Assembly (NCBI GenBank): GCA_019155205.2
Contig: JAHNZQ020000079.1
Span: forward strand, 1,104,376-1,168,375
Direction of reading: 5' to 3'
Origin: Gracilaria vermiculophylla
Lineage: Eukaryota; Rhodophyta; Florideophyceae; Gracilariales; Gracilariaceae
Length of the DNA: 64,000 bases
Shown here: one piece after another, positions 23,285 to 34,351 of the stretch
How positions within the stretch are numbered: position 1 is the stretch's first letter
Layout: each line of letters starts with the position of its first letter
Position numbers and translations under genes: made by a program
Notes under the pieces: generated by a model
Database searches by the model: none
The model's input: only the letters and a program-made list of their open reading frames with translations
What the model was told of the DNA's origin: nothing

Positions 23285-23847
23285 TGTTGGATAAGGTTCC
23301 TCTGCTGTCACTGACAACTAGATGTTCCGGGGACCATGGGCTGTGTTGAATGTTGACTTTGTGTGGTACACGTGTGCAGCTGTGCTATTCGGCACGTTGT
23401 TCACTACCATATGGTTTCCAGATGTACGCATTGCATACTCAGCTTAATGTACACCAGATATGGTCTAGTGTAATGTGCCTCGTAATGGTAACTATACACA
23501 CACATTGCTGTATGGACACGAGTGGTGGAGGAATACAGAGAGTGTAAGATGGTTGAGTGAATTTGTCCATTGTCATGGTCTCGTGAGTGTACGGAACTGT
23601 CATGCCTTGTTGTACCTTGTTGTTCTAAGCATTATTGAATTGTGGCTAGTACATTTATGTCATGTTACAATATGATTGGTAGTATTGAGTGTTTCGACTT
23701 TTTAGTGTAATTTCTAATGCGACCTAGTCGGTGCGACTGAAACACTATATAAGCCGTGGTTGAGGCACCTCCAAGTAAATCCAAGCCAGAGCTGGCGAAC
23801 ATTCGTAATATCCCTCCAACCTTCCATTGCCCCTCTGACCTACAATA
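23285..23847 (+). repeat. Copia-C 5' LTR with TATA box
   Basis: The segment starts TGTTGGATAAGG at the point where the Harbinger transposase is broken and ends CCTACAATA directly before the primer site at 23,848. A TATA box, CTATATAAG, lies at 23,745-23,753, about 100 bp before the LTR end, as expected for an LTR promoter. The left boundary is inferred because the matching 3' LTR is not in the window. Confidence 0.6.
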
Positions 23848-23862
23848 GGTTATGGGCCCAGC
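23848..23862 (+). other. Copia-C primer-binding site, initiator tRNA-Met half
   Basis: GGTTATGGGCCCAGC is an exact complement of the conserved initiator tRNA-Met anticodon region, CAU anticodon included. This is the primer arrangement known from Drosophila copia. Confidence 0.8.
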
Positions 23863-25048
23863 CCCGCTGACCTCTGCCGCTATCCCTTGTATATCGCCGC
23901 TCTCCCTCACCGCCGTTCACCCGCGATGCTCCATCGTTCTCTCCGTCGTTCCGTTGCGTCGGGTGTGTTGACTGTATCTTTGGTCGGTGTTGGTATTCTT
24001 CTTTCGGTCTCGCGTTCCTCCCTGAGGGCGTTGTGTTGGTAGTGGTTCGACGTTGGTTCTGCCGTGTTATCGTGTTCGGGTTATCGTTTTCGCCCGTGTT
24101 TGTCGATCGCTACTCCTTTCGTATGGTCTCCCTCTGTTCTTGTTGTTGGGATCCCCGCGTCGTGTTTGCGGGTTCTGATCCGAGAGAATGAGGACCATAT
24201 TTTTTTGTTGAAGTCTGGGCACTATCGTGTTGTGTCTCAGCAGTTTGTGTGAAATATGGGATTTGTATTTCCTAGTTTGTGTGTCTTTGTGTCATCACTT
24301 GGTGACCAGTGCGACGAGCGGTTGATCCGTGGTAGTTTGGGTGATACCTGGTACTGCAGGGACATTAGCCTGGCGACTTGATCCAAAGCAGGTGTTTCTG
24401 TCAAGCGGGCTCCCCACCAATTCTAATTTTGTAGGGCGGATAACGGTGTTGGTCGGAAGACCTGGCGAGTACCGCGAGATCACCTGTGGACGGGGTGTCG
24501 TGGCGTACTGCACTTGGTCGGTGTTGATCTGTGTGTAAATTTGACTTTGGGTCGGGTGCTTGGACTGTTGCGAACGATACCCATAACGAGCTTTTGATCC
24601 AGGTACCCAGGTCTTCCGGAGAGGCGACGTGGCACAGGCTTACCTCCGGTGAAGCCGCGAGTTACCTTTATTGGTTCTCGTCTGCAGCGTACCTTGGGTT
24701 CAAAGTAGCTTCAGTGTGAGGTTGCGAAAGTTCTTGCGAGAGACCAGAGAGGGCTAACTTGGTGAAGACATATCTTTGGTCATTAACCATCCTCTGGAAG
24801 TCTCGTAAAGAGCGACGCACCTTCTCCTTGAGCGTAGGAGGAGGCAGACAGAAGAAAGCGCTTTCTACCCGGAAGAGCTCCGGGGGTCAGAGGTCCGACC
24901 TCTAGGGTGCGCGGATTGCTGCTGGTGATCCTGCCTGTGCCATTTTTCTATTGATTTTATTAGTTGTTTTTTTGTTGTTGTTTGTTGTTTGTTGTTGTTT
25001 GCTGTTTTCAAGCCATCTGTTTCCTCTAGGCAGTAGATCTCGCAAATC
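23863..25048 (+). other. Copia-C untranslated leader
   Basis: Nearly 1.2 kb separates the primer site from the gag start. No long frame is present. A T/G-rich simple tract built on TTGTTG lies at about 24,955-25,008. The length is unusual and could include packaging signals or a small insertion. Confidence 0.45.
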
Positions 25049-26060
25049 ATGGACTCGTTCAGTGGGGTCAAAATTGAAAAGTTGGGTGAGGATAACTTCC
25101 ATGTATGGAAGCAAAAGATTGAGCTACTACTTGCGCTCAAAGACCTCGATGATCACCTCGACTCTGTACGACCCACCGACGAAAATGAGCTGTCTACTTG
25201 GAAGAAGAAAGATGCCAAAGCCAGAGCGATCATCGGCCTGACTCTCAGTGATGAGCATTTGGACCATGTAAGGGACGCCGACAACGCCGCCGACATGTGG
25301 GAAGCCATCTGTGATGTGTCTCAACGCAAAAATTTGCTCAACAAAATCAACGCCCGACGGTCCTTCTACTCTGCCAAGATACGTGATGATGAAAAAATGT
25401 TACAGTTCATCAACCGTGTACGTCATCTGGCATCGGATCTGAAGTGTATGGGCGTTGCTGTTGAGGAGGAGGACATCGCTATGGCCATCCTGTGTGGACT
25501 TCCGGATAGATTTGAGCACCTCATTGTGGCAATTGATACCACAATTGGCGATCGCCAACTCACTTTAGAGTTTGTGAAGAGTCGTCTGCTGCAAGAAAAG
25601 CAGCGAATGAACGATCGTGCCAAGGAGGATTCCGGAAAGGAAGCAGCGTTGGTCGGCCGACAGTCGCGAAAGAAGGGCGTTGTGTGCTACTACTGTGGCA
25701 CCAAGGGTCATATCCAGAGAAACTGTTTCAAAAAGCAACATGATGAGGCTAACAAATATCAGGATGCTGCTGCCGATGCAAACGTACACAATGCTCAATG
25801 CGAAGAGCAACGTACGGGTGACAGTGATCCTGACTACGTTTGCCTCATTGCTCGTGGAGCCGCCAAGGCCACTAACAGTGACTGGATTAATGACTCTGGT
25901 GCTACCGCACACATGACCTATGACGACTCCATGTTCCAATCATTCGAGAGCAAGGCAGCTTCTGGAGTAAGTATCGACAATGCTTCCAAATTAGAGTCGC
26001 GTGGCGAAGGGTGTGTTGAGCTGGATGTGAATGTTGACGAGTCAAGGCGCAAGTGCAAGT
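25049..26060 (+). pseudogene. Copia-C gag and start of protease, truncated
   Basis: An open frame from ATG 25,049 begins MDSFSGVKIEKLGEDNFHVW, the standard copia gag start. It continues through the UBN2-type gag domain and a perfect CX2CX4HX4C knuckle, CYYCGTKGHIQRNC (near residue 215). It reaches the protease motif DWINDSGATAHM (near residue 282), whose Asp-Ser-Gly is intact. At about 26,060 it runs into gypsy sequence of opposite orientation, so integrase, RT and RNase H are absent. The frame up to the break has no stop, making this the least decayed coding copia fragment here apart from copia-D. Confidence 0.85.
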
Positions 26061-26065
26061 TGAGC

Positions 26066-28342
26066 AAAGTAGTGTTAGTAGTATTGTATGCATACGCGAG
26101 GGGGCCCACATATGCGTCCCAAGCCTTCTGGTGGTCCGCAACGTAGTGTTTCAGCCTCGAGGCGAAGGTTTTGTTGAACCTTTCCGCCTGTCCGTTTGTC
26201 TGGGGGTGAGAAGCAGTTGTAAACAACTGTTTCATCCCCGGAATTCCGGAGACGGCGCTGAAGAGCTTCGCCGCAAACTGGGGTCCATTGTCCATAAGGA
26301 GGTTTAATGGTATCCTGTCGGTTTAAATAAAATGTTCCAGAAAGGCGTCGGCAATCACTTCTGCGGTGGTGTTCCGGAGGGAAATAGCACGCGTGATCTA
26401 CGAGAAACGATCCGCGATCACGAGGATAAATCGGTGCGCTCGCTCCGTCTTGGGAAGAGGACCCAAGATGTCTATGGCCACAAGTTCCAACGGTCCTGAG
26501 GGTGGGAGCAGCGTAAGCGTTGTCCAGTGTTGCCGTATATTCTCCGTAGCGGCGGCGCAGGAGTAGCAATCCGCCACCGTTTGGAGGGCGTCATTAGCCA
26601 TGTTCGGCCAATAGAACTCCCTCCGCATGGTCAAATTTGTCCAAGATCTACCGGGGTGGCCGGAGAGGCGAAGATAGTGCGAGATGTACAACACTCGTGC
26701 CCGTAGCTTTGTCGGGACCACCGTTTTTAGAGCTCCATCCAGGGGGATGCGGCGTACATGCACGCCGTCTCGATCGACGTCAAATGACGATTTCAAACTG
26801 CTCACAGTGGCGAGGCACTCCTCGCGGTACGCATCTGTACTCTGCTCTTTCAGGAACTCCGCTACGGTGATAGGGAGAACTTCTCTCTCCTCCCAAACGA
26901 GAGCAATTACCTCAGGGAGTCCACTACACCTTCCTCCAGATTAACAGCTTTCTAAACATTATCCATCACTTTCTTCTTTCCCGTAGGCGTCATGGATAAC
27001 TAGACACGGGATGTTGTCCTCCAAAAGTGTTTTGTCTTCTCCCTTGGAGGAGATTCGCGAGAGCGAGTCCGCTGCCTCGTGTTTAACGCCAGGACGCTGG
27101 ACGATGTCAAACTCGAACTCCAGGAGGCGTAACCTCCACCTTTCCAGGCGACCGAAAGCATCCGTCAAAGACAGTATCCACTTCAGTGGGGCTTTGCCTG
27201 TTCTCAAGGTGAATCGCGCGCCTTGTAGGTACGGGCGTAAAAGCCGAACCGCCCATACGATGGCAAGACATTCGCTATCCGATGTGGGGTACTTCCGCTC
27301 CGTAGGTGTCAGGCTGGGACTCCAGTATCCGATGGGTTGAAGTCCACCTTCCGGTTGTTCTTGTTCCTGTAGGAGGGCATATCCGATCTGGTCTTTACAG
27401 GCGTCAGTGTCCAGCACCATTCGGCCTTGCCTCTTCGGAAGTACCAAGATCAGCGATTCTATTCATGTCCTCTTCAGGGTGCGAAAGGCTTCAAACTCCT
27501 CGTCCGTCAAGATACCCAATTGCGTCGCCTTGGTCTTCTCCAAGAGGCAGTTTAAAGGCGTGGCTATACGGGAGAAATACGGTACAAACCTCCGAAGGAC
27601 GGAGTTCCGTCTGGTTTTCGGGAAGGTGAAATTCCTTGAGGGCGTCCTGAGTTTTACTGGAAACCTGTAGTAGCTCGAGAGCACAAAGTGCCCCAGGTAG
27701 TCCACCGAAGACTTGAGAAAGAAATAGTTCTCCAGCTTCAAGGTGAGTCCAGCATCCTTTAGGAGTTGGAGCACGTGCTTCATATGAATGAAGTGCTCCC
27801 CAACGCTGCGGGAGTATATGATGACGTCATCGATATACACCAAGGCGTACTGCCACTTCACCTTTGACAGGATTATGTCCCCGCTCGTTGGAACGGAGCG
27901 GGTGCATTCTTCAATCCAAATGGCATCCTTAGGAATTTGAAGATCCCACAGTGGGAGGTGAAAATTGTCTTATCCTTATCGGAGTCGTCCATCTAAATCA
28001 GCCAGTAGCCGCTGTTGGCATCCACCGTGGAGAAGACGGACGCATCGCTTAAGTAGTCGATACATTCATCCCTAGGGGTATCGCGTACAAGTCGCGTACC
28101 GTCACCTCGTTGAGGCGTCTATAGTCAATACAGAACCTTAAGGATCCATCTTTCTTCTTGAAAAACACCATCGAGAAGGCCCATACGGAATTGAAAGGCT
28201 CAATAATGCCCTTCTCCAGCATCCGCGGGACCTCACCGCGTTCAAAGTCGCGCGCATGGGGTCCAGCCCCCCTCGGAAGTAGATGTCCCGGTCTCGCATC
28301 CGGTGTGAGCTGGATCCTGTGCTTGCCCAGGCTGACCTGCGT
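26066..28342 (-). pseudogene. Gypsy-2 right-hand part: RT, RNase H, integrase (truncated)
   Basis: The minus strand starts near 28,340 with KHRIQLTPDARP and KKKDGSLRFCIDYRRLNEVT (RT fingers). The catalytic loop LVYIDDVIIYS (27,861 frame) is intact. RNase H follows (27,447-26,959; LDTDACKDQIGYAL and RPGVKHEAADSLSR). Integrase is next (26,805-26,398; H2C2 zinc region with HYLRLSGHPG and CYSC, then LVAIDILGPL). Its second part is 26,295-about 26,070 (MDNGPQFAA, NGQAERFNK). Stops at about 26,398 and elsewhere break it. The element stops in the AYAYN stretch at about 26,066, where copia-C begins, so its 3' end and 3' LTR are missing. Confidence 0.85.
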
Positions 28343-29118
28343 CTGTGTTCTAGAAATGCTAGATCACCCTGCTAGAACGCAATGCGTGGAAATTGAAAAC
28401 CAAAAAATCTGCAATTATTGCAGTATGCGATGGATGCTCGGCGTGCATTACCGATTCTTAGAAAAAAGAACTTCACCCCGCCCTTGCTGACATTCGTTGA
28501 TTGCAGTTTTGTCCTAGTTTCTAGTTTAGCGGCCATTTAATATAAGTAGAAATGAAGTTTACTCACCTGCTAGTGGGGGTACGTTCGAGAACCCACTAGG
28601 CAAACGAGCAAACTACAGCACGATACTAATACTAACCCTCGCGCACACGGGTTCTGCGTCTGTCTCTCTGAACGTTATCGCATAGAAGTACATCGGGCAG
28701 CTTTCGCCGTTCTCATACACCCTCCGCGCACCCCTCCGGCTATGCATCCCTCTAGCCCGCTTCTACTCTTGCTCATGCATTGTCCACCACAGGCTCTCTT
28801 ACCGCAACCAAATCGTCAATTAGTGCCACCCTGTTTCACCTCCCGTACTCTCAATCACAGAGCGATCTCAGAATCGTTGTAATACCACCAACGAGTAGGC
28901 GCTCGATGCCGCACGGCAGGTGCTCGGTCCGGGCTCCGCGCCACTGACGGGCTCGCCGTCGATGTCATGCATGGCATCTTGTGCGCTCGCAACCACGCGT
29001 GCGCCGTGATGCGCCGCATGCTTGGTCCACATGCTCTGCGCCAGGTTTTGAATTGAAGGCGTGCCGCCAGCATCGCATAGTGCACGCCGACGCAACCAGC
29101 GCCCGTTTGTCGCGACGC
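28343..29118. other. MRTO4 3' flank, no gene recognised
   Basis: The stretch holds an 8-bp perfect hairpin stem (28,570-28,577 with 28,592-28,599). On the minus strand it also holds a good-looking splice donor, CAG|GTGAGT, at about 28,568. No acceptor or exon could be paired with it. A minus frame continues past the MRTO4 stop in another register but shows no domain. Confidence 0.3.
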
Positions 29119-29799
29119 TCAGCGCGCGCGCGCCCCCGCCAGCGCCTCGAACGATGCGTCTGAGTTGCAGTCGTGGCACAGCAGGCGCACGCGAAACTTG
29201 GCCATGCGTATGCCCAGCAGCTCCAGAACCTTTACGCGCTCCGGCTCCAACACGTCGCCCGCCTCGCACACTGTGAAATCGTGCACCAGCGTGATGACGC
29301 CTTTCCTCAGCACAACCGGCAGTTCAATCTGTCCCAGATTCTGCTCCTGGTTCTGCTCAAACTCGTCCAGTGGCCCCTCCGCCAGATGAACGCGCTCCGT
29401 CGCCACGAAGCTGCTTCTGGCGAATTTTTCCTCGCGGTACAACGCTAAAAACTGCACCACTTTCTCGTGCGCCTGGCTTGTGAGCAGCAGCCCGACGTTG
29501 CCCACCAGGTGCTTTGACACGTTGCGCAGCCCCTCGGTGTACTCTTCCTCCTCCAACCGACCCAGTGCCACCTGCGCTATCTTCTTGCGCCCGAAGAAGA
29601 AGCGCGAGCCGTTCCACACGCTGCGCAGCTGCTTGAGCTTCGCGTTGCACATTTTGTCAGTGGGGAACACGTACATGTGCTCGTACTGATCGATGTCGCC
29701 GCGAATAGCTTCCAGCAGCTCCTGCTTTCTCTTCTTGCGGACCACATGCTTGCGCGTCTTTGTCAGTGCCACAGCTCTCTCTTGCTTCGACCGGCCCAT
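29119..29799 (-). CDS. MRTO4: MRTO4: mRNA turnover protein 4 homologue, ribosome assembly factor
   Basis: The protein (226 aa, no intron) begins MGRSKQERAVALTKTRK and continues with YEHMYVFPTDKMCNAKLKQ, GSRFFFGRKKIAQVALGR, GNVGLLLTSQ and a C-terminal EPERVKVLELLGIRMAKFRV. These blocks are the signature of Mrt4/MRTO4, the nucleolar paralogue of ribosomal stalk protein P0 that occupies the P0 site on pre-60S particles and is later exchanged for P0. Length matches the family. The frame is open 22 codons further upstream, but family alignment places the start at 29,799. Its GC is moderate, unlike the genes right of 47 kb. It lies inside an insertion within a gypsy element and is followed, across the promoter side, by an assembly gap at 30,007-30,106. 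No disabling lesion is seen. Confidence 0.9.
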   Translation of the reverse strand: MGRSKQERAVALTKTRKHVVRKKRKQELLEAIRGDIDQYEHMYVFPTDKMCNAKLKQLRSVWNGSRFFFGRKKIAQVALGRLEEEEYTEGLRNVSKHLVGNVGLLLTSQAHEKVVQFLALYREEKFARSSFVATERVHLAEGPLDEFEQNQEQNLGQIELPVVLRKGVITLVHDFTVCEAGDVLEPERVKVLELLGIRMAKFRVRLLCHDCNSDASFEALAGARAR

Positions 29800-30006
29800 T
29801 GAACTTGAACAAAAACACGTCTTCTTGTGTCTCACAAAGAGAGCCGAAGCACATACGCCAGTCAACGCGCTTCACGGCTTCGGTGTGTGCTTCGTCTCCA
29901 CTCCCCGCTGCCCACTGGCCGCCGCCGGCACCGCCACCGCCACGAGTCTACTCCATTTCATTGTCCCTCGCCGCGAATCGTGCGCATCGGCCGCGTCGTC
30001 CCGCAT

Positions 30007-30106
30007 NNNNNNNNNNNNNNNNNNNNNNNNNNNNNNNNNNNNNNNNNNNNNNNNNNNNNNNNNNNNNNNNNNNNNNNNNNNNNNNNNNNNNNNNNNNNNN
30101 NNNNNN
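30007..30106. other. Assembly gap (100 N)
   Basis: One hundred undetermined bases lie upstream of MRTO4. A round number of Ns is usually a placeholder, so the real distance and joining are uncertain. Confidence 0.95.
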
Positions 30107-30230
30107 CTATTTCGAATGCATGAAGTTATTTTAGAAAATTTGCACATCCAAAACTGAATAATTTCACCGGTTTTTTCGTCGTTTCTGTACATTCTTTTTT
30201 GACCGGTAAACTAGCAGTCCCATAACACAG

Positions 30231-33200
30231 ACGTGACCCAGGCGACCAGACCACATGTCCTCAAATGCGGATAGCATCTCCACTATCCTTCGGCGATTCC
30301 CTTCGAAATCCTCAGCTATTTGGAGCTTCTCCTGCCACAGGGCAGGATTCTCTTCCTTTGGAGGCGTGGAAGTCGCTTCCGGCTCCATAGTCACGATTGA
30401 ATCGCGGTCCGCAAGGTCTTCTAAACGAGGAAGGTGAGCAAGTCCGGCAGGGGAGGGTGGTGCCAGTCCGACGACAATTTCCTTCTGGAGCCGTAAGGGC
30501 GACTCCTTCAGGTTGGAGAGCATAACCCTGAAGGGATTGTTCGGTATTATTTCCACAACACCGTTCGACATCATGGAGTGCGGCGTTGTCATCAGGTGCG
30601 GACTCCCCTGTAGGAATGTAAGGCCAGATGCAGAGGTCTGCACCCAAACTTCGGCCTGACTCCTTACGGGTATTTTGATGCTCTTAACCACCCGGAGCTT
30701 ATTCAACTGCATCTTCTATGGGATATTACTCACGTAACGCGCGTTGGCCTCCGGTCTTGGAGATACAAACACGATACGTACAGGGACGGCGTCGTGAAAC
30801 GTCACCTTCTGCAGGGGTGGGTAGATTGCACGTACATACCAGTCCACAAAGAAAGTGCCCATTATGAAAAGTGCAACCACGTTGGTCGCCATGGCGAACC
30901 ACACCTTCAACTGCAGGGGCCCAGCCGGAGATACAGAGAGAGATTTCTCCGAAGATGCTCAATGCTCGACGCGACGCATCGCGCACCGTAGGGAGCTTGC
31001 CAGTCCTCAAAGAGCCGAAAGCAGACCACGGGAGCACGTCGGCGTGCACCAGATCGGGGCCAGCTCTGGTATCGAGGATAGCCCGCACCGTGGTGGAGGC
31101 GAGCGGGGAACATCCTATAGATGCGAATACCCTGTAATTCTCACGGCGGAGTGTGCAAACCGAATCCTCAAAGGTGGGGAATGGGTCCAACGGGATTGGG
31201 GGGCCCGCCGATTCTGCGTCGATGGAGCAGACGGCCTCTCCCTCTTTGCTAAAGGCGACCTCCGTGGAGCTGAGGCTCGATGGTAAAGAGCCATGCGGAG
31301 CCTCTACGCGTGGCTATAAGGGGTTTTATGGTTGGAGAAGGGCTGAGTTCCAGTCAAGGACGGCGTCTGCGGTTGTGCACCGCGATGCGACGTGTTCCCT
31401 TGAGGTGCAACCGGCTTGAGCACTGGCACCTGCATTCTGGGTGCAAGTGACAGTGGGACGGGCGGGACTCCCGGTGGAGCACGGTAACCGTAGTTTCCTT
31501 GAGGGGAGTGGATGTCGCGATACGCGGTTTGATACTCTCCGCTCTCCGTAGGTGTGTCCTTCAGGTTCTGGAAGTTTTTATCTCGTTCCTGCTGGATGGC
31601 GGCCCTCATTTCCGCAGTGAGAGTCGTACAGTGTACGGGCTCTCGTGACACGCAAGTCATGCAAGGCGGTGGGTAGTCTCGAGGGTTTGCAAATCGGACG
31701 CTCATGTAAGATCCTGCCGAGGCGTACGAAGTGGGAGACGAAGATGTCCTCGTCCTAAACGGTGCTCTCTGAGAGCAGGCGTATGTGAGGGCAAGGGCCT
31801 TTTGCTCTCCTACGAGCGTGAGCTCGTCGACTTTCTCCGAGGTGCTGGAGTCCAACGTCAGGGCGGAAGCACGACGGGTCCTTGAGGCGGCCGGTTTGTC
31901 CGAAAGTGGAGCATGACAGCGGCGAGCGGCCCGGTGGGTATCCCCATAGGATTCCGCGAAACGTGCTACCTCCGTATAGGTGGTCTTTGGATGCGTGGTC
32001 AACTGATTACGCACCCTCGCGCGTATCGAGGGAAGGAGTCCCTCGACGAACAGCGATTTCAACCGCCGTTCGGAGTACACATTCCAAAACCGCAGAACCT
32101 TCGTCCACAGCTTCTGTGAGAACTCCGTCTCGCTCATTACGGTGTTCTGCCTATAGGAGGTGACTTCAGCATCAGGATCGGCTATCATTTCGTCCTTGAC
32201 GTCCCTTTTAAGGAAGAAATTGACTAACTCCGGGTACGCCGTGAAGATCTCCGTTCCAGGATCATCCACAATGGTGCTCTCCCCCGTGAGGCGTGGCTGC
32301 ACCAGCGAGCGCGCTTGGCCTGTGAGGTAGAACTGAAAGCATCATGCGGCGGCACCTTCATGGACACTATTGGTGTTACACGCTGAACGGAAGCGCGTAA
32401 GAAAATTCAACACCGAGATGGGGTCTTCGCCTGAGAAGGAGTGATTCTTCATTTTAATATCCATGCGGCACTGGATCCTCGTGAGTCGTTTAGCGACCGA
32501 CGCGTCGTAGCGAGTAGAGCGATCATGCAATCTGTAGGTGACATAATCCACCACTTTGGCGAAGAGGTCGTTTTGCGGGACGACCTTCCTGACCCTTCTG
32601 CTCATCTCTTTGGGTGGTGTACTGTCCTCCGAGCTGGAGCTGTTCTCGGATTCGGAGTCTGAGCTTCTCTCCGAGTCGGTGTCTCGCTTTCTTCTTTTCT
32701 CCCTCTGTTTCTTTCGGCGTCTTTCCTTGAGGTGGTCTGGGTTTCTGACGATACCCCCGTTATCGCGATCCACCCGAGGAGTATCCTTTCCTTCTCTCCT
32801 TAGGTGAACTTCTTCGCGACCGGTATCCTGTCCTCCTCCGCGGGGCGTCAGGTCCATACGGTGAATTGCAGGATTCCTGAGGTGGTCCCGTTTCCCAACG
32901 GATGTATCCTTTCCTCCTCTGGCATGGGGCGTGGCAGTATCCTGCCCTTCTCTGCCCGGGGCCACCCTAGGTGTTGATAGAGGTAACCTCTCCTGTACCG
33001 AGGAATAACTTGGATACGCCGCTGTGGGGAGCAGCTGAGCGGTTTGGGAGCGAACCTCTGCACGGATAACGTCTGAGATCACCTCGAAAAAGGTATCAAA
33101 ATCCATGAAAACCTCCACAGCACGGTGAGCGCTTTTCGTTGCGATTTCCTCCACAAGGACGTGGTGGTGTGCTCCGAAGTGGGCTTCAACACTTGCAGGT

Positions 33201-33481
33201 ATTCTTCCGCCCAGCTCTTGTGAGAGCCAATCCGTAAGGCGCGGGGCCAGCGACTCCAGGAGGAAGTGAGCCTCCGGGTGTTTTCGTGCCTGCAGCTCCA
33301 GAGCTGGCGGCTGCGATGCCGTGTGCGGTTCTTCAACCTCCACATCGGCGTTTTCCAAAGGTGTCGTGGCGGATTCCGCTTGCCTTCGATCATGCATTCT
33401 CCCTTGCTGATTCCTAAAACGCTCCACAGAGGAGCCAGGGTTCCGAAGGAGACTTTCAGGGTCCTCCAGTGTGGCGGCCAT
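30231..33481 (-). pseudogene. Gypsy-2 left-hand part: gag, protease, start of RT region
   Basis: On the minus strand gag starts at 33,481 (MAATLEDPESLLRN). It has a charged Lys/Arg/Glu-Ser/Asp-rich linker and the core FSGEDPISVLNFLTRF. After an in-frame TGA at about 32,340 it continues in the same frame (FQFYLTGQARSLVQPRL, to 31,304), with a cysteine pair CMTCVSRE in the knuckle position. The protease frame (31,190) contains AILDTRAGPDLVH, where DTRAG stands for the usual DTG-A motif, and it is frameshifted after about 31,000. The frame 30,712-30,164 carries the PR-RT linker and ends FEDMWSGRLGHV just before the MRTO4 insert. The element is inactive. Confidence 0.8.
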
Positions 33482-33692
33482 CTCCTCGGGAGCACTGCGC
33501 GTGCTGCGTCTACCAACGGAGTCGGTTGCTTAAGGATCTTGTAGGGGGGTTTCCATCGGGGGTTCTGAGGGGTAGGTCAGGGGTGATTTTCGTCAACTTC
33601 CGAATCACCTTAAGGAAGAATTCCACTGTTGGGGTTCAGTCGTTGCAAACTAGAAAAACGCGACTGTCGTGGATCCTTTAGAAACTGTGACC

Positions 33693-33709
33693 TTCTAAGT
33701 CGGGAGACC
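33693..33709 (-). other. Gypsy-2 primer-binding site
   Basis: GGTCTCCCGACTTAGAA on the minus strand is identical to the gypsy-1 site except that the leading T of TGG reads C here. It lies 3 bp from the LTR. Confidence 0.6.
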
Positions 33710-33712
33710 GGT

Positions 33713-34346
33713 TGTGGTACTGTCAGTTCTCCTTTCGAGGTAGTAGGCATATCGTTGCTGTCGGTATCAGTCTGTGCACCATTTGGTTTCTTGTTGTCGA
33801 CTGTGTTGTACTGTCAGCCCTCCTCTCGAGGTTGTAAAGCACAACGTCCGTTAGGATTTTTTGTTGACTCCAAAGGTGCGTGTTCCTAACGGTGGTCTCC
33901 GGTATCCGCTGTGGCGAGCCTGGGGAATTCTTAAACGGGATCCGCAAGCACAAAGCGGAGGGGAAGGTTCACTGGGCGGAAAATGCTCCTACAGGCGGTG
34001 CTATAATGCGACCTGGGGATCGGCGGTTTAGAAACCTGAGTTGATCGACGAGAGACTCTAACCGGAAAAGTAGATGAGGACTCAAAGATGCTTGTCTTTA
34101 CTATCCCAGAGGTGGAGCTCAACCGGCAGATTAAGCACCAAGCTGGGAGCCCGCCTCGGCAGGTCTCATTCCTGTACTAATTACCTGCGTAAATTAACTA
34201 AACTAAATAATAATTCTACCGTACCTTAAAAATACTGTAGCGCACGCGGGCAGGATTATGCACCACGTGGCTCAGTAAATAAAATACGAGCCCTCTTCAG
34301 GAATATCACGCCATAAAGCCAGAGCACCATATTTCCTTAGGAGCCA
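33713..34346 (-). repeat. Gypsy-2 5' LTR
   Basis: The repeat is homologous to 19,871-20,413 but about 90 bp longer. The extra length comes from a partial internal duplication: the TACTGTCAG...CTCCT..TCGAGGT block occurs at about 33,718 and again at about 33,806. It is bounded by TGTGGT (plus strand, left) and ...GAGCCA (right). The matching 3' LTR is missing. Confidence 0.75.
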
Positions 34347-34351
34347 CTGTA

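Larger units (their letters stand above)
28343..30230. mobile_element. Insert with inverted-repeat-like ends inside gypsy-2, carrying MRTO4
   Basis: Gypsy-2 coding breaks off at 30,231 (FEDMWSGRLGHV) and resumes at 28,342 (QVSLGKHRIQL), adjacent positions in a normal gypsy Pol. Between them lie 1.9 kb of unrelated DNA. Its ends are inverted copies: CTGTGTTCTAGAAATGCTAG at 28,343 against the complement CTGTGTTATGGGACTGCTAG at 30,230. The first 7 bases and an inner GCTAG match. Counting outward, CGT/ACG extends the perfect pairing to 10 bp. No clean target duplication is visible. The insert includes the MRTO4 gene and a 100-N gap, so its true length is unknown. Read as a DNA-transposon-like unit that carries a gene, this would be notable. 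A scaffolding error at the gap is the main alternative. Confidence 0.5.
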
